NCBI GenBank assembly: GCA_945889645.1
Contig: CAMDCA010000009.1
Location: 1-48,264 of the forward strand
DNA: 48,264 nucleotides
Direction: 5' to 3'
Origin: Rhizobium sp. Q54
GTDB taxonomy: Bacteria; Pseudomonadota; Alphaproteobacteria; UBA2966; CAIVPW01
Position 1 is the stretch's first letter, and each line of letters opens with the position of its first letter. The position numbers were made by a program, and so were the translations under genes. Shown one piece after another: positions 15,582-23,710 of this stretch. The notes below the pieces were generated by a model. The model was not told where the DNA came from. It ran no database searches and worked only from the letters and a program-made list of their open reading frames with translations.

Positions 15582-16400
15582 TCACCGTTTGTCGTCGAAC
15601 GGGTTGTGGTGCTTGCGATTGGGGTCGAGGTCGAACACGCTGCGGCGCGGGCGACGCGGATTGTCGCCACGGCCGTCGTCCCATTTGGAGTCCTCGAACC
15701 CGGGCGGCACGGACAGGTGCGGACCGCCGAAGTTCCATAGCCGCACTCCGCGCTTCTTGAACGCTACGACGAGCACCATGCCGGCGGCGAAGCCGCCGAT
15801 GTGGGCCCAGTAAGCAACGCCGCCGCCTTCGTCCGACGGTATTCCGCCGGCAATAAGCTGGAAGACGAACCAGATCCCTAGCACGATCCAGGCCGGAATG
15901 CGCATCGGGTGCAGGTAGAATCCGAGCGGGATGACCACGAGCACGCGGGCGCTCGGGTGCAGCAGGAAATACGCGCCGAGCACGCCGCCGATGGCGCCGG
16001 ATGCGCCGATCATCGGCGCCTCGGACATCGGCGCCGTGTATGCCTGGGCCAACGCGGCGGCGACGCCGCACAACAGGTAGAAGCCGACGAAGCGCCTGTG
16101 GCCCATTGCGTCTTCGACGTTGTTCCCGAAGATCCACAGGTACAGCATGTTGCCGGCGAGGTGCATGAACCCGCCGTGCATGAACATGGACGTGAAGATC
16201 GTCATCCAGGGCGCGATGACCGCGAGGTCGGGCGGCAGGTCGGCCTCGCCGAACAGCACCGCCGGGATCAGGCCGTAGGAGTAGAAAATCTCCTCTCCAC
16301 CGGACAGCTGCCAGAGGTAGACGACGACGCACGCGACAATGATGCCCACCGTGACGCGCGGCCGCGTGGCGGAGGGCTGGTCGTCGTGAATGGGGATCAT
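15582..16400 (-). CDS. Rhomboid-family intramembrane serine protease
   Basis: 272 residues with about six membrane segments between residues 14 and 215. The catalytic pair is Ser134 in GASGAIGG and His200 in [27 protein letters not shown] carries the conserved His and Asn of the second segment. It cuts substrates within the membrane; the substrates are unknown. The C-terminal 55 residues are polar, rich in Arg, Asp and Pro, and cytosolic. The ATG at 16400 ([16 protein letters not shown]) is preferred to much longer upstream frames, which read as Arg-rich antisense sequence. It converges with moaA and is divergent from nadK. Confidence 0.92.
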   Translation of the reverse strand: MIPIHDDQPSATRPRVTVGIIVACVVVYLWQLSGGEEIFYSYGLIPAVLFGEADLPPDLAVIAPWMTIFTSMFMHGGFMHLAGNMLYLWIFGNNVEDAMGHRRFVGFYLLCGVAAALAQAYTAPMSEAPMIGASGAIGGVLGAYFLLHPSARVLVVIPLGFYLHPMRIPAWIVLGIWFVFQLIAGGIPSDEGGGVAYWAHIGGFAAGMVLVVAFKKRGVRLWNFGGPHLSVPPGFEDSKWDDGRGDNPRRPRRSVFDLDPNRKHHNPFDDKR

Positions 16401-16543
16401 TGGCGGGCCTTGCGGGTGCGACACCTCTAGCGCGGGGGACGCCGCCCACACCAGGTCCCGAATGCCGCGACCCCGCGCGCAAATGCGCCGGGATCGCGCC
16501 GGGCGGGCTATACTATGCGCCCGGGCGCATCCCACGGCCACCC

Positions 16544-17353
16544 TTGGCAACCAAGAAACCTTCCAGACCGGCCACCGGCCGCAAATCGAAACGCGCGCTG
16601 CGCGTTGCCTTCGTCGCCGACGAAAGCATCGCCGCACGCGCCGCCCTGCGCGCCTGCACCAAGCGCTATGGCGGCGTCGCTCCCGCGGATGCGGACATCG
16701 TGGTCGCACTCGGCGGCGACGGCTTCATGCTGCGCACGCTGCACACCGCCATCGACGGCACGCCGATCTTCGGCATGAACATGGGAACCGTCGGGTTCCT
16801 GATGAACAAGTATTCACTCGCGGGCCTGCCCGAACGCCTGGCGCGCGGCGAGCAGGTACGTCTGCATCCGCTGCGCATGACGGCCACCGACCGCGACGGC
16901 AAGCATGTCACCGCGCTGGCGATCAACGAGGTATCGCTCCTGCGCGCCTCGAGTCAGATGGCCAAGCTGCGCATCTCCGTAGACGGCATCGAGCGCATGA
17001 AGCATCTCGCCTGCGATGGTGCCATTGCCGCGACCGCGGCTGGGTCCACCGCCTACAACCTGTCGGCGCACGGACCCATCCTGCCGCTCGGTTCGCGGCT
17101 CCTGGCGCTGACGCCGATTTCGGCCCACCGCCCGCGGCATTGGCGCGGTGCGATTCTGCCGGCCTCCGCGCGCTTGCGGTTCGACACGCTAGAGCCGGTC
17201 AAACGGCCGGTGAACGCCACGGCCGACCATTTCGAGGTCGCCAACGTGGCTACCGTCGAGGTCGCCGAGGCAAAAGACCGCTCGGTGACCCTGCTCTTCG
17301 ATCCCGAGCACAACCTCGAAGAGCGCATCCTCAACGAGCAGTTCGCGACGTAG
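16544..17353 (+). CDS. nadK: NAD kinase
   Basis: 269 residues if translation starts at TTG 16544. It phosphorylates NAD to NADP in the cytosol. GGDG (residues 57-60) is the catalytic and ATP-binding motif, and AINEVSLLR and [16 protein letters not shown] are the NAD-binding NE/D and GSTAY motifs. No ATG is available before the core domain. TTG 16544 leaves a basic lead of about 18 residues before the first strand (RVAFVADES). There is no clear Shine-Dalgarno, so the start is uncertain and a GTG or other start nearby is possible. It is divergent from the rhomboid gene. Confidence 0.93.
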   Translation: MATKKPSRPATGRKSKRALRVAFVADESIAARAALRACTKRYGGVAPADADIVVALGGDGFMLRTLHTAIDGTPIFGMNMGTVGFLMNKYSLAGLPERLARGEQVRLHPLRMTATDRDGKHVTALAINEVSLLRASSQMAKLRISVDGIERMKHLACDGAIAATAAGSTAYNLSAHGPILPLGSRLLALTPISAHRPRHWRGAILPASARLRFDTLEPVKRPVNATADHFEVANVATVEVAEAKDRSVTLLFDPEHNLEERILNEQFAT

Positions 17354-17411
17354 CCGCCAAGACTCCTGCGATAAGCGAGCGGCCTAAACAATCGGGGATT
17401 GCCCGCATTGC

Positions 17412-17430
17412 GGGAGCCGGTGGGGCTCCC
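17412..17430 (+). terminator. Hairpin after nadK
   Basis: GGGAGCC (17412-17418) and GGCTCCC (17424-17430) form a 7-bp stem with a GGTGG loop, followed by TACGTTTCT, which is a weak T-rich tail. It is 59 bases after the nadK stop and 39 bases before the next gene, so it could be an intrinsic terminator or the leader hairpin of the HPF gene. Confidence 0.45.
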
Positions 17431-17468
17431 TACGTTTCTAGAGACCTCATCAGATGGGAACGAGAACC

Positions 17469-18029
17469 ATGAAGGTGCCCCTTAAGATCACGTTCCGTGA
17501 TTTCGATTCTTCGCCGGCCGTCGAGGCGCGCGTGCGCGAGGAGGCCGACAAGCTGGAACGCTTTCACCCCAGCATCATTTCGTGCCGCGTGACACTCGAG
17601 CGGCCGCACCGCCATCATCACAAGGGCAACCTGTTCCATACATCGATCTTCCTGACCGTCCCCGGCGGCGACGTCGAGGTCAATCGTGATCCCGGCAAGG
17701 CGCATGAGCACGAAGACATCTACGTCGCGATCCGCGATTCTTTTGACGAGGCGCGGCGCCAGTTGGACGGCAAGACCGACAAGCGCCGCCACGACGTCAA
17801 ACACAAAGAAGCGCCGCCACACGGAGCCGTGGACAAACTGTTTCCGGATCATGGCTTCATCCGCAGCGCGGATGGCCGCGACATCTATTTCCACCGCAAC
17901 TCGGTGCTGAACGACGAGTTCGAGCGGCTGGAAGTCGGCAGCGAGGTGCGCTTCGCCGAAGAAATGGGTGACAAGGGACCGCAGGCGTCGACGGTCGCCA
18001 CCATCGGCAAGCACCACATCGTCGAATAG
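17469..18029 (+). CDS. Ribosome hibernation factor fused to a cold-shock domain
   Basis: 186 residues from the ATG at 17469. Residues 1-105 form an HPF/RaiA (sigma-54 modulation) domain that binds the decoding region of the 30S subunit in stationary phase. Residues 115-180 form a cold-shock domain: DKLFPDHGFIRSADGRDIYFHRNSV holds the RNP1 (HGFIR) and RNP2 (DIYFH) equivalents. Standard long HPF proteins instead carry a dimerisation domain, so this one may tether RNA rather than make 100S dimers; that is inference. Such fusions are known in Alphaproteobacteria. An ATG at 17454 would add five residues but has no ribosome-binding site. Confidence 0.88.
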   Translation: MKVPLKITFRDFDSSPAVEARVREEADKLERFHPSIISCRVTLERPHRHHHKGNLFHTSIFLTVPGGDVEVNRDPGKAHEHEDIYVAIRDSFDEARRQLDGKTDKRRHDVKHKEAPPHGAVDKLFPDHGFIRSADGRDIYFHRNSVLNDEFERLEVGSEVRFAEEMGDKGPQASTVATIGKHHIVE

Positions 18030-18055
18030 ACCGCGCCGCGCCGGCGCGGCCGAGT

Positions 18056-18742
18056 CTACGGGTGATAGCCGGGAACGACGAAGCCGGACAGCATGCGCTC
18101 GAGGGCGATGCGGTCTTCCATGCCGCGCAGCAAGACCAGACGCACCGCGCGGTCGAGCTGGATTGGGTCGACAGAATTGCCCATGCGCCGCGCCTCGAGA
18201 ACCGTGCCGGTCAATGAGCCTACGAACGCCGCCGTCAGTTCCTTGACCGGTAGATCGGTGCGAAAGGTGCCCCGCAGCCAGCCAAACTGAACGATGCCTT
18301 CGATCGTGCGATAGAGGTGGGTGTAGAGGCGGTTGACCCGGGCGGCGACGCGGCCTTCGCTGCCGGTGTACTCGATGCCCGCCATCACCAGCAGCACCAA
18401 GCGGTTCATGCGTCCGTGCTGGGCGCGCGTCAGAGTCTCGATGAACGCGCCGAGCTTGAGTTCCGCCGTCGGCGGCGCCTTCGAGATCTCGGCGATCATG
18501 ACCTCGATGACATCCTGCTCGATGTCCTCGAGCACCTTGAGCTGAATACCCTCGGCGTCCTCGGCATACCTACGGACGGTCTCCTCGTGCAGGCCGGAGG
18601 CGCGGACGACGTCGGCAAACGAGGTTGCCTTGATGCCATTGCGCAGCATGAGGGTGAGCGCGGCGCTCAACATGCGGTCTAGTTCAGGCGGATTCCCGGT
18701 TCGTTGGGCCGCGCGCTGAACGCTGGAGGCAGACGAGGACAC
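18056..18742 (-). CDS. TetR-family transcriptional regulator
   Basis: 228 residues from a GTG at 18742. The N-terminal helix-turn-helix lies around ALTLMLRNGIKATSFADVVRASGLHEETVRRY, the standard TetR arrangement, and the rest is a helical ligand-binding domain. The GTG start (VSSSASSVQRAAQRTG) gives the usual short lead; an ATG at 18817 would add an odd Cys/His-rich stretch. The ligand and targets are unknown. It converges with the HPF-CSD gene, and the membrane-protein gene lies 106 bases upstream on the same strand. Confidence 0.88.
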   Translation of the reverse strand: MSSSASSVQRAAQRTGNPPELDRMLSAALTLMLRNGIKATSFADVVRASGLHEETVRRYAEDAEGIQLKVLEDIEQDVIEVMIAEISKAPPTAELKLGAFIETLTRAQHGRMNRLVLLVMAGIEYTGSEGRVAARVNRLYTHLYRTIEGIVQFGWLRGTFRTDLPVKELTAAFVGSLTGTVLEARRMGNSVDPIQLDRAVRLVLLRGMEDRIALERMLSGFVVPGYHP

Positions 18743-18848
18743 GTTGCGGCCAACTGTACGAACGCACCCGTAGCAAGTCAAAGGAACGTGCGTGACTGCG
18801 TGCAGCACAACTTGCAACCGGGGGCTGCAAGTTTGTCAGTCACACTCG

Positions 18849-19679
18849 CTATGCAATGGCGAGTGCGGTCCGCCTGAACCACACCGCCGTGGCGAACCCG
18901 GCCAGAAGTGCGACCGGAACCGTGCCTTCAATGGCTCCGCGCAGTCCGCCCGCCAGGCCCATGTCAATCACAGCAAGATGTGCCACCGGCAGGATGGCCA
19001 GCGTGAGCGCTGCCGCTACTGCGGCCACCGGCCGCGGTGGCAGGATCTGGAGCAACGGAATCAGAGCAACAACCCAAACAGCGCCGCGCAGCGCCAAGAC
19101 GGGAATGACCTCGGCAGACCACGCCGAGTCTCCCAGGCCGATCGGTGTGAGCACGGCCGCCAGCAGCAGGCCCAAGCCCGGAACGACCACCGCCGCCAGG
19201 ACGGCGAAGCGGAACATCAGGTCGCGGCGACCAAGGCGCGGCAGCAGGCGGCGCACATCCAGCACGCTGGGCGCGCGGCCGCCCGCCCCCATGAACCACA
19301 CTACAAGCGGAACAAAGAACACGGCGGCTATCACCGACCCGATCGCGAAGGCGACGGGAATCGACCAGTCGGCCGGCGGCGATATGAGCGACCGCACCAG
19401 TGCGTCCACCGCCGTCAGCAGCGCGTAAACCCACACAAGAACCTGCACCAGCGGCCAACCGCGCAGGTTTGCAGTACGCACCACCCAGCAGAGCAGCGTG
19501 ACGTGGAGCGCGCTGACCGTGAGCGCGGTCACAACCGGGCCTATCAGCGAACCCGGCGACGGAACCACAACGCCGCCGATCGCGGCGGCGATGGCAATGG
19601 TGCCCCACCACGTGAATGCGTGAATGCCGATCAGCGCCGCGACGCGCGCAATCAGTCCCAGCGTCGCGCTAGGTTCCAC
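18849..19679 (-). CDS. Polytopic membrane protein, unknown
   Basis: 276 residues with about eight hydrophobic segments and short loops. The longest polar loop is around APSVLDVRRLLPRLGRRDLM (about residues 135-155). The overall layout recalls YIP1-like or DUF-type integral membrane proteins, but I do not recognise a family. Its start overlaps the end of the YdeI-like gene by 11 bases, so the pair is probably cotranscribed. The frame keeps a clean hydrophobic pattern throughout, which supports a real gene. Confidence 0.75.
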   Translation of the reverse strand: MEPSATLGLIARVAALIGIHAFTWWGTIAIAAAIGGVVVPSPGSLIGPVVTALTVSALHVTLLCWVVRTANLRGWPLVQVLVWVYALLTAVDALVRSLISPPADWSIPVAFAIGSVIAAVFFVPLVVWFMGAGGRAPSVLDVRRLLPRLGRRDLMFRFAVLAAVVVPGLGLLLAAVLTPIGLGDSAWSAEVIPVLALRGAVWVVALIPLLQILPPRPVAAVAAALTLAILPVAHLAVIDMGLAGGLRGAIEGTVPVALLAGFATAVWFRRTALAIA

Positions 19680-19917
19680 GCGGCCGCCACTTCATTTTCA
19701 TGTATCCCTCGCAGGCCGCTAGCTCGTCCAGCATCTGATCGATGCGCTTTCGGCGAGTCGCCAGCCGCACCGCGCGACGGATCCAGCCGACGTAATCGTT
19801 CTGCTGATACGCCGGACGGGCGCGATACGCCGCCGTGAGCTTGTGCTTGGCAAGAACGCGCGTGATGTCGGCCGGCATTGGGTGCCGCGGGCGGCGGGCA
19901 ACAACCTTGGTCGGCAT
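19669..19917 (-). CDS. YdeI/OmpD-associated (OmdA) domain protein
   Basis: 82 residues. AYRARPAYQQNDYVGWIRRA and RKRIDQMLDELAACEGYMKM are the signature stretches of the OmdA (bacteriocin-protection, PF13376) family. The full-length relatives have an extra N-terminal domain; this is the short C-terminal type. The cellular role is unclear: YdeI was linked to envelope peptide resistance in Salmonella. Two ATGs are possible. At 19917 AGGGG stands 9 bases before the start; at 19926 it touches the ATG, so I chose 19917. It is the first gene of a pair with the membrane protein. Confidence 0.85.
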   Translation of the reverse strand: MPTKVVARRPRHPMPADITRVLAKHKLTAAYRARPAYQQNDYVGWIRRAVRLATRRKRIDQMLDELAACEGYMKMKWRPRGT

Positions 19918-20541
19918 CGGATCCATCCCCTGCGCGGTTCAGCCCAAGCAGTGTGCAGTCGTTAACTTGTGCGCGCCAAATGAGCAATTCCCCATCCGGC
20001 TGACGAGCGCAGTACAGCGAATCTCCCTGCCATTGCAATCGGATAGGCGGACCGGTCGGTCCGGCACGGTCCTTGCAACGGGAGCGGCGGTTGCCGTCGC
20101 GGCGGTGGCGAAGCGCGCGCCCCGTCCCGTCTGCCACGGCGCAAAGGAGAGGGAGTTCCCCAAATGGAGCGTAGTGACGTGAACCAACCCCGCCATGACG
20201 ACGGCGCCGGCGCCGCATGGCCGAGCGCGCTGAGGCCTCGTTGCTGGTCGCAGTAAGGTCGCCTACGCGTTCTGACCTGAGAGCCGTTGGCAGCTGGCTG
20301 GCTGGTCTTTGCCGCCGCCCGGCTCGCGGTGTATTCCGCGAGCTAAGCGGCCCTACCGACAGCCGGGCGGGCTCCCAGGAGGCCTCATTCAACTTCCGAT
20401 AGCATTTGCCAGTTGGCAGTGAATTCGTCACACTGTTGCCCCAGGGCGACTACGCTATGGCTTCGGCTGCGCTGTCCGCTTGAATACTGAGATCCACGCG
20501 ATCGGGTGAAACCGATTGCCATTGGGGAAAGGCAACCGAAG
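19918..20541. other. Gene-free stretch upstream of the porin
   Basis: I can support no gene in these roughly 620 bases. Open frames on both strands are Arg- or Ser-rich and lack ribosome-binding sites. One minus-strand frame reads plausibly between about 19935 and 20045 (LQWQGDSLYCARQPDGELL), but it has no credible start and could be a remnant. CGGACCG-GT-CGGTCCG at 20048-20063 is a perfect short palindrome that might be an operator. The last 100 bases should contain the porin promoter, which I could not place. Confidence 0.5.
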
Positions 20542-21228
20542 ATGAAATTGCGTGCGTTGCTCGTTGCAGCTGCCATGGGCCTATCGGCATACGCCGGCCC
20601 GGCCGTCGCGCAAATCGTAGCCAACGTCGGTGCAGTCACCGACTATGTGTTCCGTGGCGTGAGCCAGACCAATGAAGGTGGTGGCGTCCAGGGCGGCATC
20701 GACATGGCCTTCGGCAAGGCCTACTTCGGCCTGTGGCTGTCCACCGTCGACTTCAACAACGGCACCGACGCCGAGATGGACATGTACGTCGGCTACAAGC
20801 CGACCTGGATGGGCCTGTCGCTCGACATCGGCTTGGTCAACTACGGCTATATGGGCGGCGGCGGCGGCGGCGACCCGACGTTCTACGAGGTCAAGCTGAC
20901 GGCCACCAAGCCAGTCGGTGCTGCAACCATAGGCGCCGGCATCTACTACACGACGGACTACGCTGGCACGGGCCCGCATGACGCGTACTACTACGAGATC
21001 AACGCGGCGATGCCGGTGTACCGCGACATCGCGTTGAGCGGCGCCATCGGCAAGCAGGAGATTCAGGGTGGCGTCGGCGCGTACGGCACCTGGAACGCTG
21101 GCGTCGTGTGGACGCCGACCCCGTGGATGACCGTTGACCTGCGCTATCACGACACCGACGAGCACACCCTCGGCGCGACCTACGAGGCGCGCTACGTCGC
21201 CGGCGTGAAGTTCACGCACAACTTCTAA
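20542..21228 (+). CDS. TorF-family putative outer-membrane porin
   Basis: 228 residues. The signal peptide covers about residues 1-24 (MKLRALLVAAAMGLSAYAGP, cleavage near AVAQ). The mature part begins VANVGAVTDYVFRGVSQTN, the hallmark of the TorF/gcw_chp family, and runs as alternating amphipathic strands rich in Tyr, Gly and Trp. It ends in Phe (KFTHNF), as outer-membrane beta-barrels do for BAM recognition. A Gly run (residues 111-117) lies in a predicted loop. The ATG at 20542 begins the signal peptide; the earlier ATG at 20506 would add 12 residues. A strong terminator follows. Confidence 0.92.
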   Translation: MKLRALLVAAAMGLSAYAGPAVAQIVANVGAVTDYVFRGVSQTNEGGGVQGGIDMAFGKAYFGLWLSTVDFNNGTDAEMDMYVGYKPTWMGLSLDIGLVNYGYMGGGGGGDPTFYEVKLTATKPVGAATIGAGIYYTTDYAGTGPHDAYYYEINAAMPVYRDIALSGAIGKQEIQGGVGAYGTWNAGVVWTPTPWMTVDLRYHDTDEHTLGATYEARYVAGVKFTHNF

Positions 21229-21250
21229 GAAACAGCCCGTTCGCGGCTTG

Positions 21251-21284
21251 GTGGGGCGCCCGATGAGGGCGCCCCACTGCGTTT
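21251..21284 (+). terminator. Intrinsic terminator after the porin gene
   Basis: GTGGGGCGCCC (21251-21261) and GGGCGCCCCAC (21267-21277) form a perfect 11-bp stem with a GATGA loop, followed by TGCGTTT. It lies 22 bases after the porin stop and just before the 3' end of the opposing tRNA-Leu gene, so it may stop transcripts from both sides. Confidence 0.8.
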
Positions 21285-21295
21285 CAGGGGATCGT

Positions 21296-21381
21296 TGGTG
21301 CCCGCTGCTGGACTTGAACCAGCACGGCCCGAAGGCCGAGGGATTTTAAGTCCCTTGCGTCTACCATTCCGCCAAGCGGGC
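21296..21381 (-). tRNA. tRNA-Leu (anticodon TAA)
   Basis: An 86-base class II tRNA with encoded CCA. The acceptor stem is GCCCGCT/AGCGGGC, the anticodon loop is CTTAAAA within the AGGGA/TCCCT stem, the long variable arm is CGGCCTTCGGGCCG and the T-arm is GCTGGTTCAAGTCCAGC. A TATGAT box 15-20 bases upstream on the minus strand could be its -10 element, but no -35 is at the right distance. Confidence 0.96.
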
Positions 21382-21423
21382 ACGCGGGCGGATCATACAG
21401 GAGCGCCAACCGCTCAGCCGCGC

Positions 21424-21990
21424 TCAACCGCGCTTGGCGGGCGCGGTGGCGAAGGCGAGGTCGGGCCAGGCGAAGGCCACTTCGTGCACCGGCTGTCCGG
21501 CCATGCGGATGGTGCGCGCCGCGACGCGCTCGGCGCCCAAGCGTTCGTAGAACGCACGCGCGGGATTGCCGGCCAGCACCCACACCACCAGCGAAGTGAA
21601 GCCGGCGCCGCGCAGTGCGCCGGCGACGCCCGACAACAAGCGCGTGCCGAAGCCGCGGCGCTGGAAGTCTTCCATCAGGTACAGGGTGTAGATCTCAGCG
21701 CGGCCCGGTGTACCGGCGGCGCGCTCAAGCCCGGCAGAGACGAACCCGACGACGCTGCCGTCGGGCGCATGGATGACCATCGTCACGGTCCGCGTGCGGG
21801 TGGCGCACAATGCCGTCCACCAGAACAGTGTCTCGCGCACCTCACTCATACCGCGCAAGACGAGCGCCGGCAGCAGTCCGCCGTACGTCGAGCGCCAACT
21901 GGCGACGTAGACGTGCGCGATCGCGCTGGCGTCGATTGGCGTGGCGCGCCGCACCTGGAATTCGCCGCTGCTGTTGAGTGGAGCTGCCAT
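21424..21990 (-). CDS. GNAT-family N-acetyltransferase
   Basis: 188 residues with the GNAT fold. YTLYLMEDFQRRGFGTRLL is motif A with the acetyl-CoA pyrophosphate loop (QRRGFG), and LVVWVLAGNPARAFYERLGAE is motif B with the conserved Asn and Tyr. The N-terminal VRRATPIDASAIAHVYVASWRSTY is typical of the RimI-like/YjgM branch. The acceptor substrate cannot be predicted. It follows tRNA-Leu on the same strand's upstream side and is divergent from sfsA. Confidence 0.92.
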   Translation of the reverse strand: MAAPLNSSGEFQVRRATPIDASAIAHVYVASWRSTYGGLLPALVLRGMSEVRETLFWWTALCATRTRTVTMVIHAPDGSVVGFVSAGLERAAGTPGRAEIYTLYLMEDFQRRGFGTRLLSGVAGALRGAGFTSLVVWVLAGNPARAFYERLGAERVAARTIRMAGQPVHEVAFAWPDLAFATAPAKRG

Positions 21991-22095
21991 GGGTGCAGTC
22001 TAGCTGCCGTCCGAACCGCGTTCTATCGGTCCCGCACCCGGTAGCGCGCCGGAATCGCTTGAAAGGTGGCGCGTTGGGGCTACCTTTTGTGCGGC

Positions 22096-22824
22096 ATGCA
22101 TTTCGGCGCCCCCCTGGCTCGCGGACGTCTGTTGCGCCGCTACAAACGCTTCCTGGCCGACGTCCGATTCGAGACCGGCGCGGCAGCGGGATCGATCGCC
22201 ACGGCACACTGCCCCAACCCCGGCGCCATGCTGGGCCTCACCGACTCCGAGTCGGAGGTCTGGCTGTCGCACTCGGACGATCCGAAGCGCGCGCTGCCGT
22301 GGACCTGGGAGCTGGTCCACGCACGCGATGCTGACCCCGCCGGTGCGTTGGTCGGCATCCATACCGGACGGCCCAATCGCATCGCCGAGGAAGCGATCGC
22401 CGCCAACAGGGTGCCGGAACTCGCCGGCTACGAGCGCATCCGCCGCGAGGTGCGCTATGGCGAGAACAGCCGGGTGGACTTGGTGCTGGACGGCGCCGGC
22501 CGGCCCGACTGCTACGTCGAGATCAAGAACGTCCACCTGATGCGCCAACGCGGTTTGGCCGAGTTTCCCGACTCGGTGACGGCGCGCGGCGCCCGCCACC
22601 TGCATGAGCTTGCCAAGGTTGCGGCGGCCGGGGCCCGCGCTGTCGTCCTGTTCGTCGCCCAGCGCGCCGATGCCGAGCGGTTCGCCGTGGCAGGCGACAT
22701 CGATCCCGCGTTCCAGGCCGCCATGAACGCGGCGCGCGCGGCCGGAGTAGAGGTCCTCTGCTACCGTTGCGCTCTCTCGCCAGAGCAAATTGTGCTAGAT
22801 AAAGCCTTGCCCGTGGCGGTCTAG
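22096..22824 (+). CDS. sfsA: SfsA, DNA/RNA nuclease-like protein
   Basis: 242 residues from the ATG at 22096 (MHFGAPLARGRLLRRYKRFL). ATAHCPNPGAMLGL and SRVDLVLDGAGRPDCYVEIKNVHL are SfsA signatures; the latter holds the D-ExK metal-binding core of a PD-(D/E)XK-like nuclease fold. SfsA was first named for sugar-fermentation stimulation in E. coli, and its cellular role is still unclear. It opens a plus-strand run with map, a second map, radC and rpiA. An in-frame ATG 30 bases upstream is less likely on alignment. Confidence 0.94.
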   Translation: MHFGAPLARGRLLRRYKRFLADVRFETGAAAGSIATAHCPNPGAMLGLTDSESEVWLSHSDDPKRALPWTWELVHARDADPAGALVGIHTGRPNRIAEEAIAANRVPELAGYERIRREVRYGENSRVDLVLDGAGRPDCYVEIKNVHLMRQRGLAEFPDSVTARGARHLHELAKVAAAGARAVVLFVAQRADAERFAVAGDIDPAFQAAMNAARAAGVEVLCYRCALSPEQIVLDKALPVAV

Positions 22825-22842
22825 ACCGCCCTGGAGAGTCCC

Positions 22843-23691
22843 ATGAATCGAGCAGCCACCGCCCCCCGTACCGAGGCGCCGACCTTCCAGACGCCGCGCT
22901 ATCCGTCGCCGATCAAGGTGCACGGACCCGAGGCCTTCGCCGGCATGCGCCGCGCCGGCCGCCTGGTCGCCGAGACCCTCGACTACATCGCGCCGTTCGT
23001 GAAGCCGGGCGTGACCACCGACGCGCTCGACGCCCTGTGCCACGACTTCATCCGTGACCACGGCGCGCTGCCGGCGCCGCTCTACTACCGCGGCTTCCCC
23101 AAAGCGATCTGCACGTCGGTGAACCACGTCGTGTGCCACGGCATTCCGAGCGACAAGCTGCTCAAGGATGGCGACATCCTGAACATCGACGTGACGGTGA
23201 TCGTTGACGGCGGCTGGCACGGCGACTCGAGCCGCATGTACTTCGTCGGCGATGTCGGCCGCAAAGCGGCTCGCCTGAGCGAGGTCACCTACGAAGCCAT
23301 GATGCTGGGCATCGCGGTCGTGAAGCCGGGCGCCACCACCGGCGACATTGGCCACGCCATCCAGCACTTCGCCGAGGGCCAGCGCTATTCGGTCGTGCGC
23401 GACTTCTGCGGCCACGGCATCGGCCAGATCTTCCACGAGCCGCCCAACATCGTGCACTACGGCGAGCCGGGCACCGGTGTGCGGCTAGTCGAAGGCATGA
23501 TGTTTACGGTCGAGCCGATGATCAACTTGGGCAAGTGGGAAGTGCGCATGCAGCCGGACGGCTGGACCGCCGTGACCCGCGACCGCTCGCTGTCGGCCCA
23601 GTTCGAACACTGCATCGGCGTGACGGCGACCGGCTACGAGATATTCACGACGTCGCCGACGGGACTCCACTGCCCACCCTACCCGGCCTAG
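22843..23691 (+). CDS. map: Type I methionine aminopeptidase, canonical copy
   Basis: 282 residues. It removes the N-terminal Met from new proteins, using two metal ions. All expected residues are present: His99 (VVCHGIP), Asp116 (NIDVTV), Asp128 (HGDSSRM), His191 (CGHGIG), His198 (IFHEPP), Glu224 (TVEPMIN) and Glu255 (SAQFEH). It has a 20-residue N-terminal extension before the fold, rich in Pro and Thr. GGAGAG precedes the ATG. It lies 18 bases after sfsA and 19 before a diverged paralogue, so the two arose by tandem duplication. Confidence 0.96.
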   Translation: MNRAATAPRTEAPTFQTPRYPSPIKVHGPEAFAGMRRAGRLVAETLDYIAPFVKPGVTTDALDALCHDFIRDHGALPAPLYYRGFPKAICTSVNHVVCHGIPSDKLLKDGDILNIDVTVIVDGGWHGDSSRMYFVGDVGRKAARLSEVTYEAMMLGIAVVKPGATTGDIGHAIQHFAEGQRYSVVRDFCGHGIGQIFHEPPNIVHYGEPGTGVRLVEGMMFTVEPMINLGKWEVRMQPDGWTAVTRDRSLSAQFEHCIGVTATGYEIFTTSPTGLHCPPYPA

Positions 23692-23710
23692 CCGCGCACT
23701 CTCGCCTGCC

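Noticed and set aside
19652-20431. A 259-codon minus-strand frame over the YdeI gene and the gene-free region
   Set aside because: It overlaps the YdeI-like gene in another frame and has no ribosome-binding site. Only a short middle part looks protein-like, so it is mentioned under the gap but not called.
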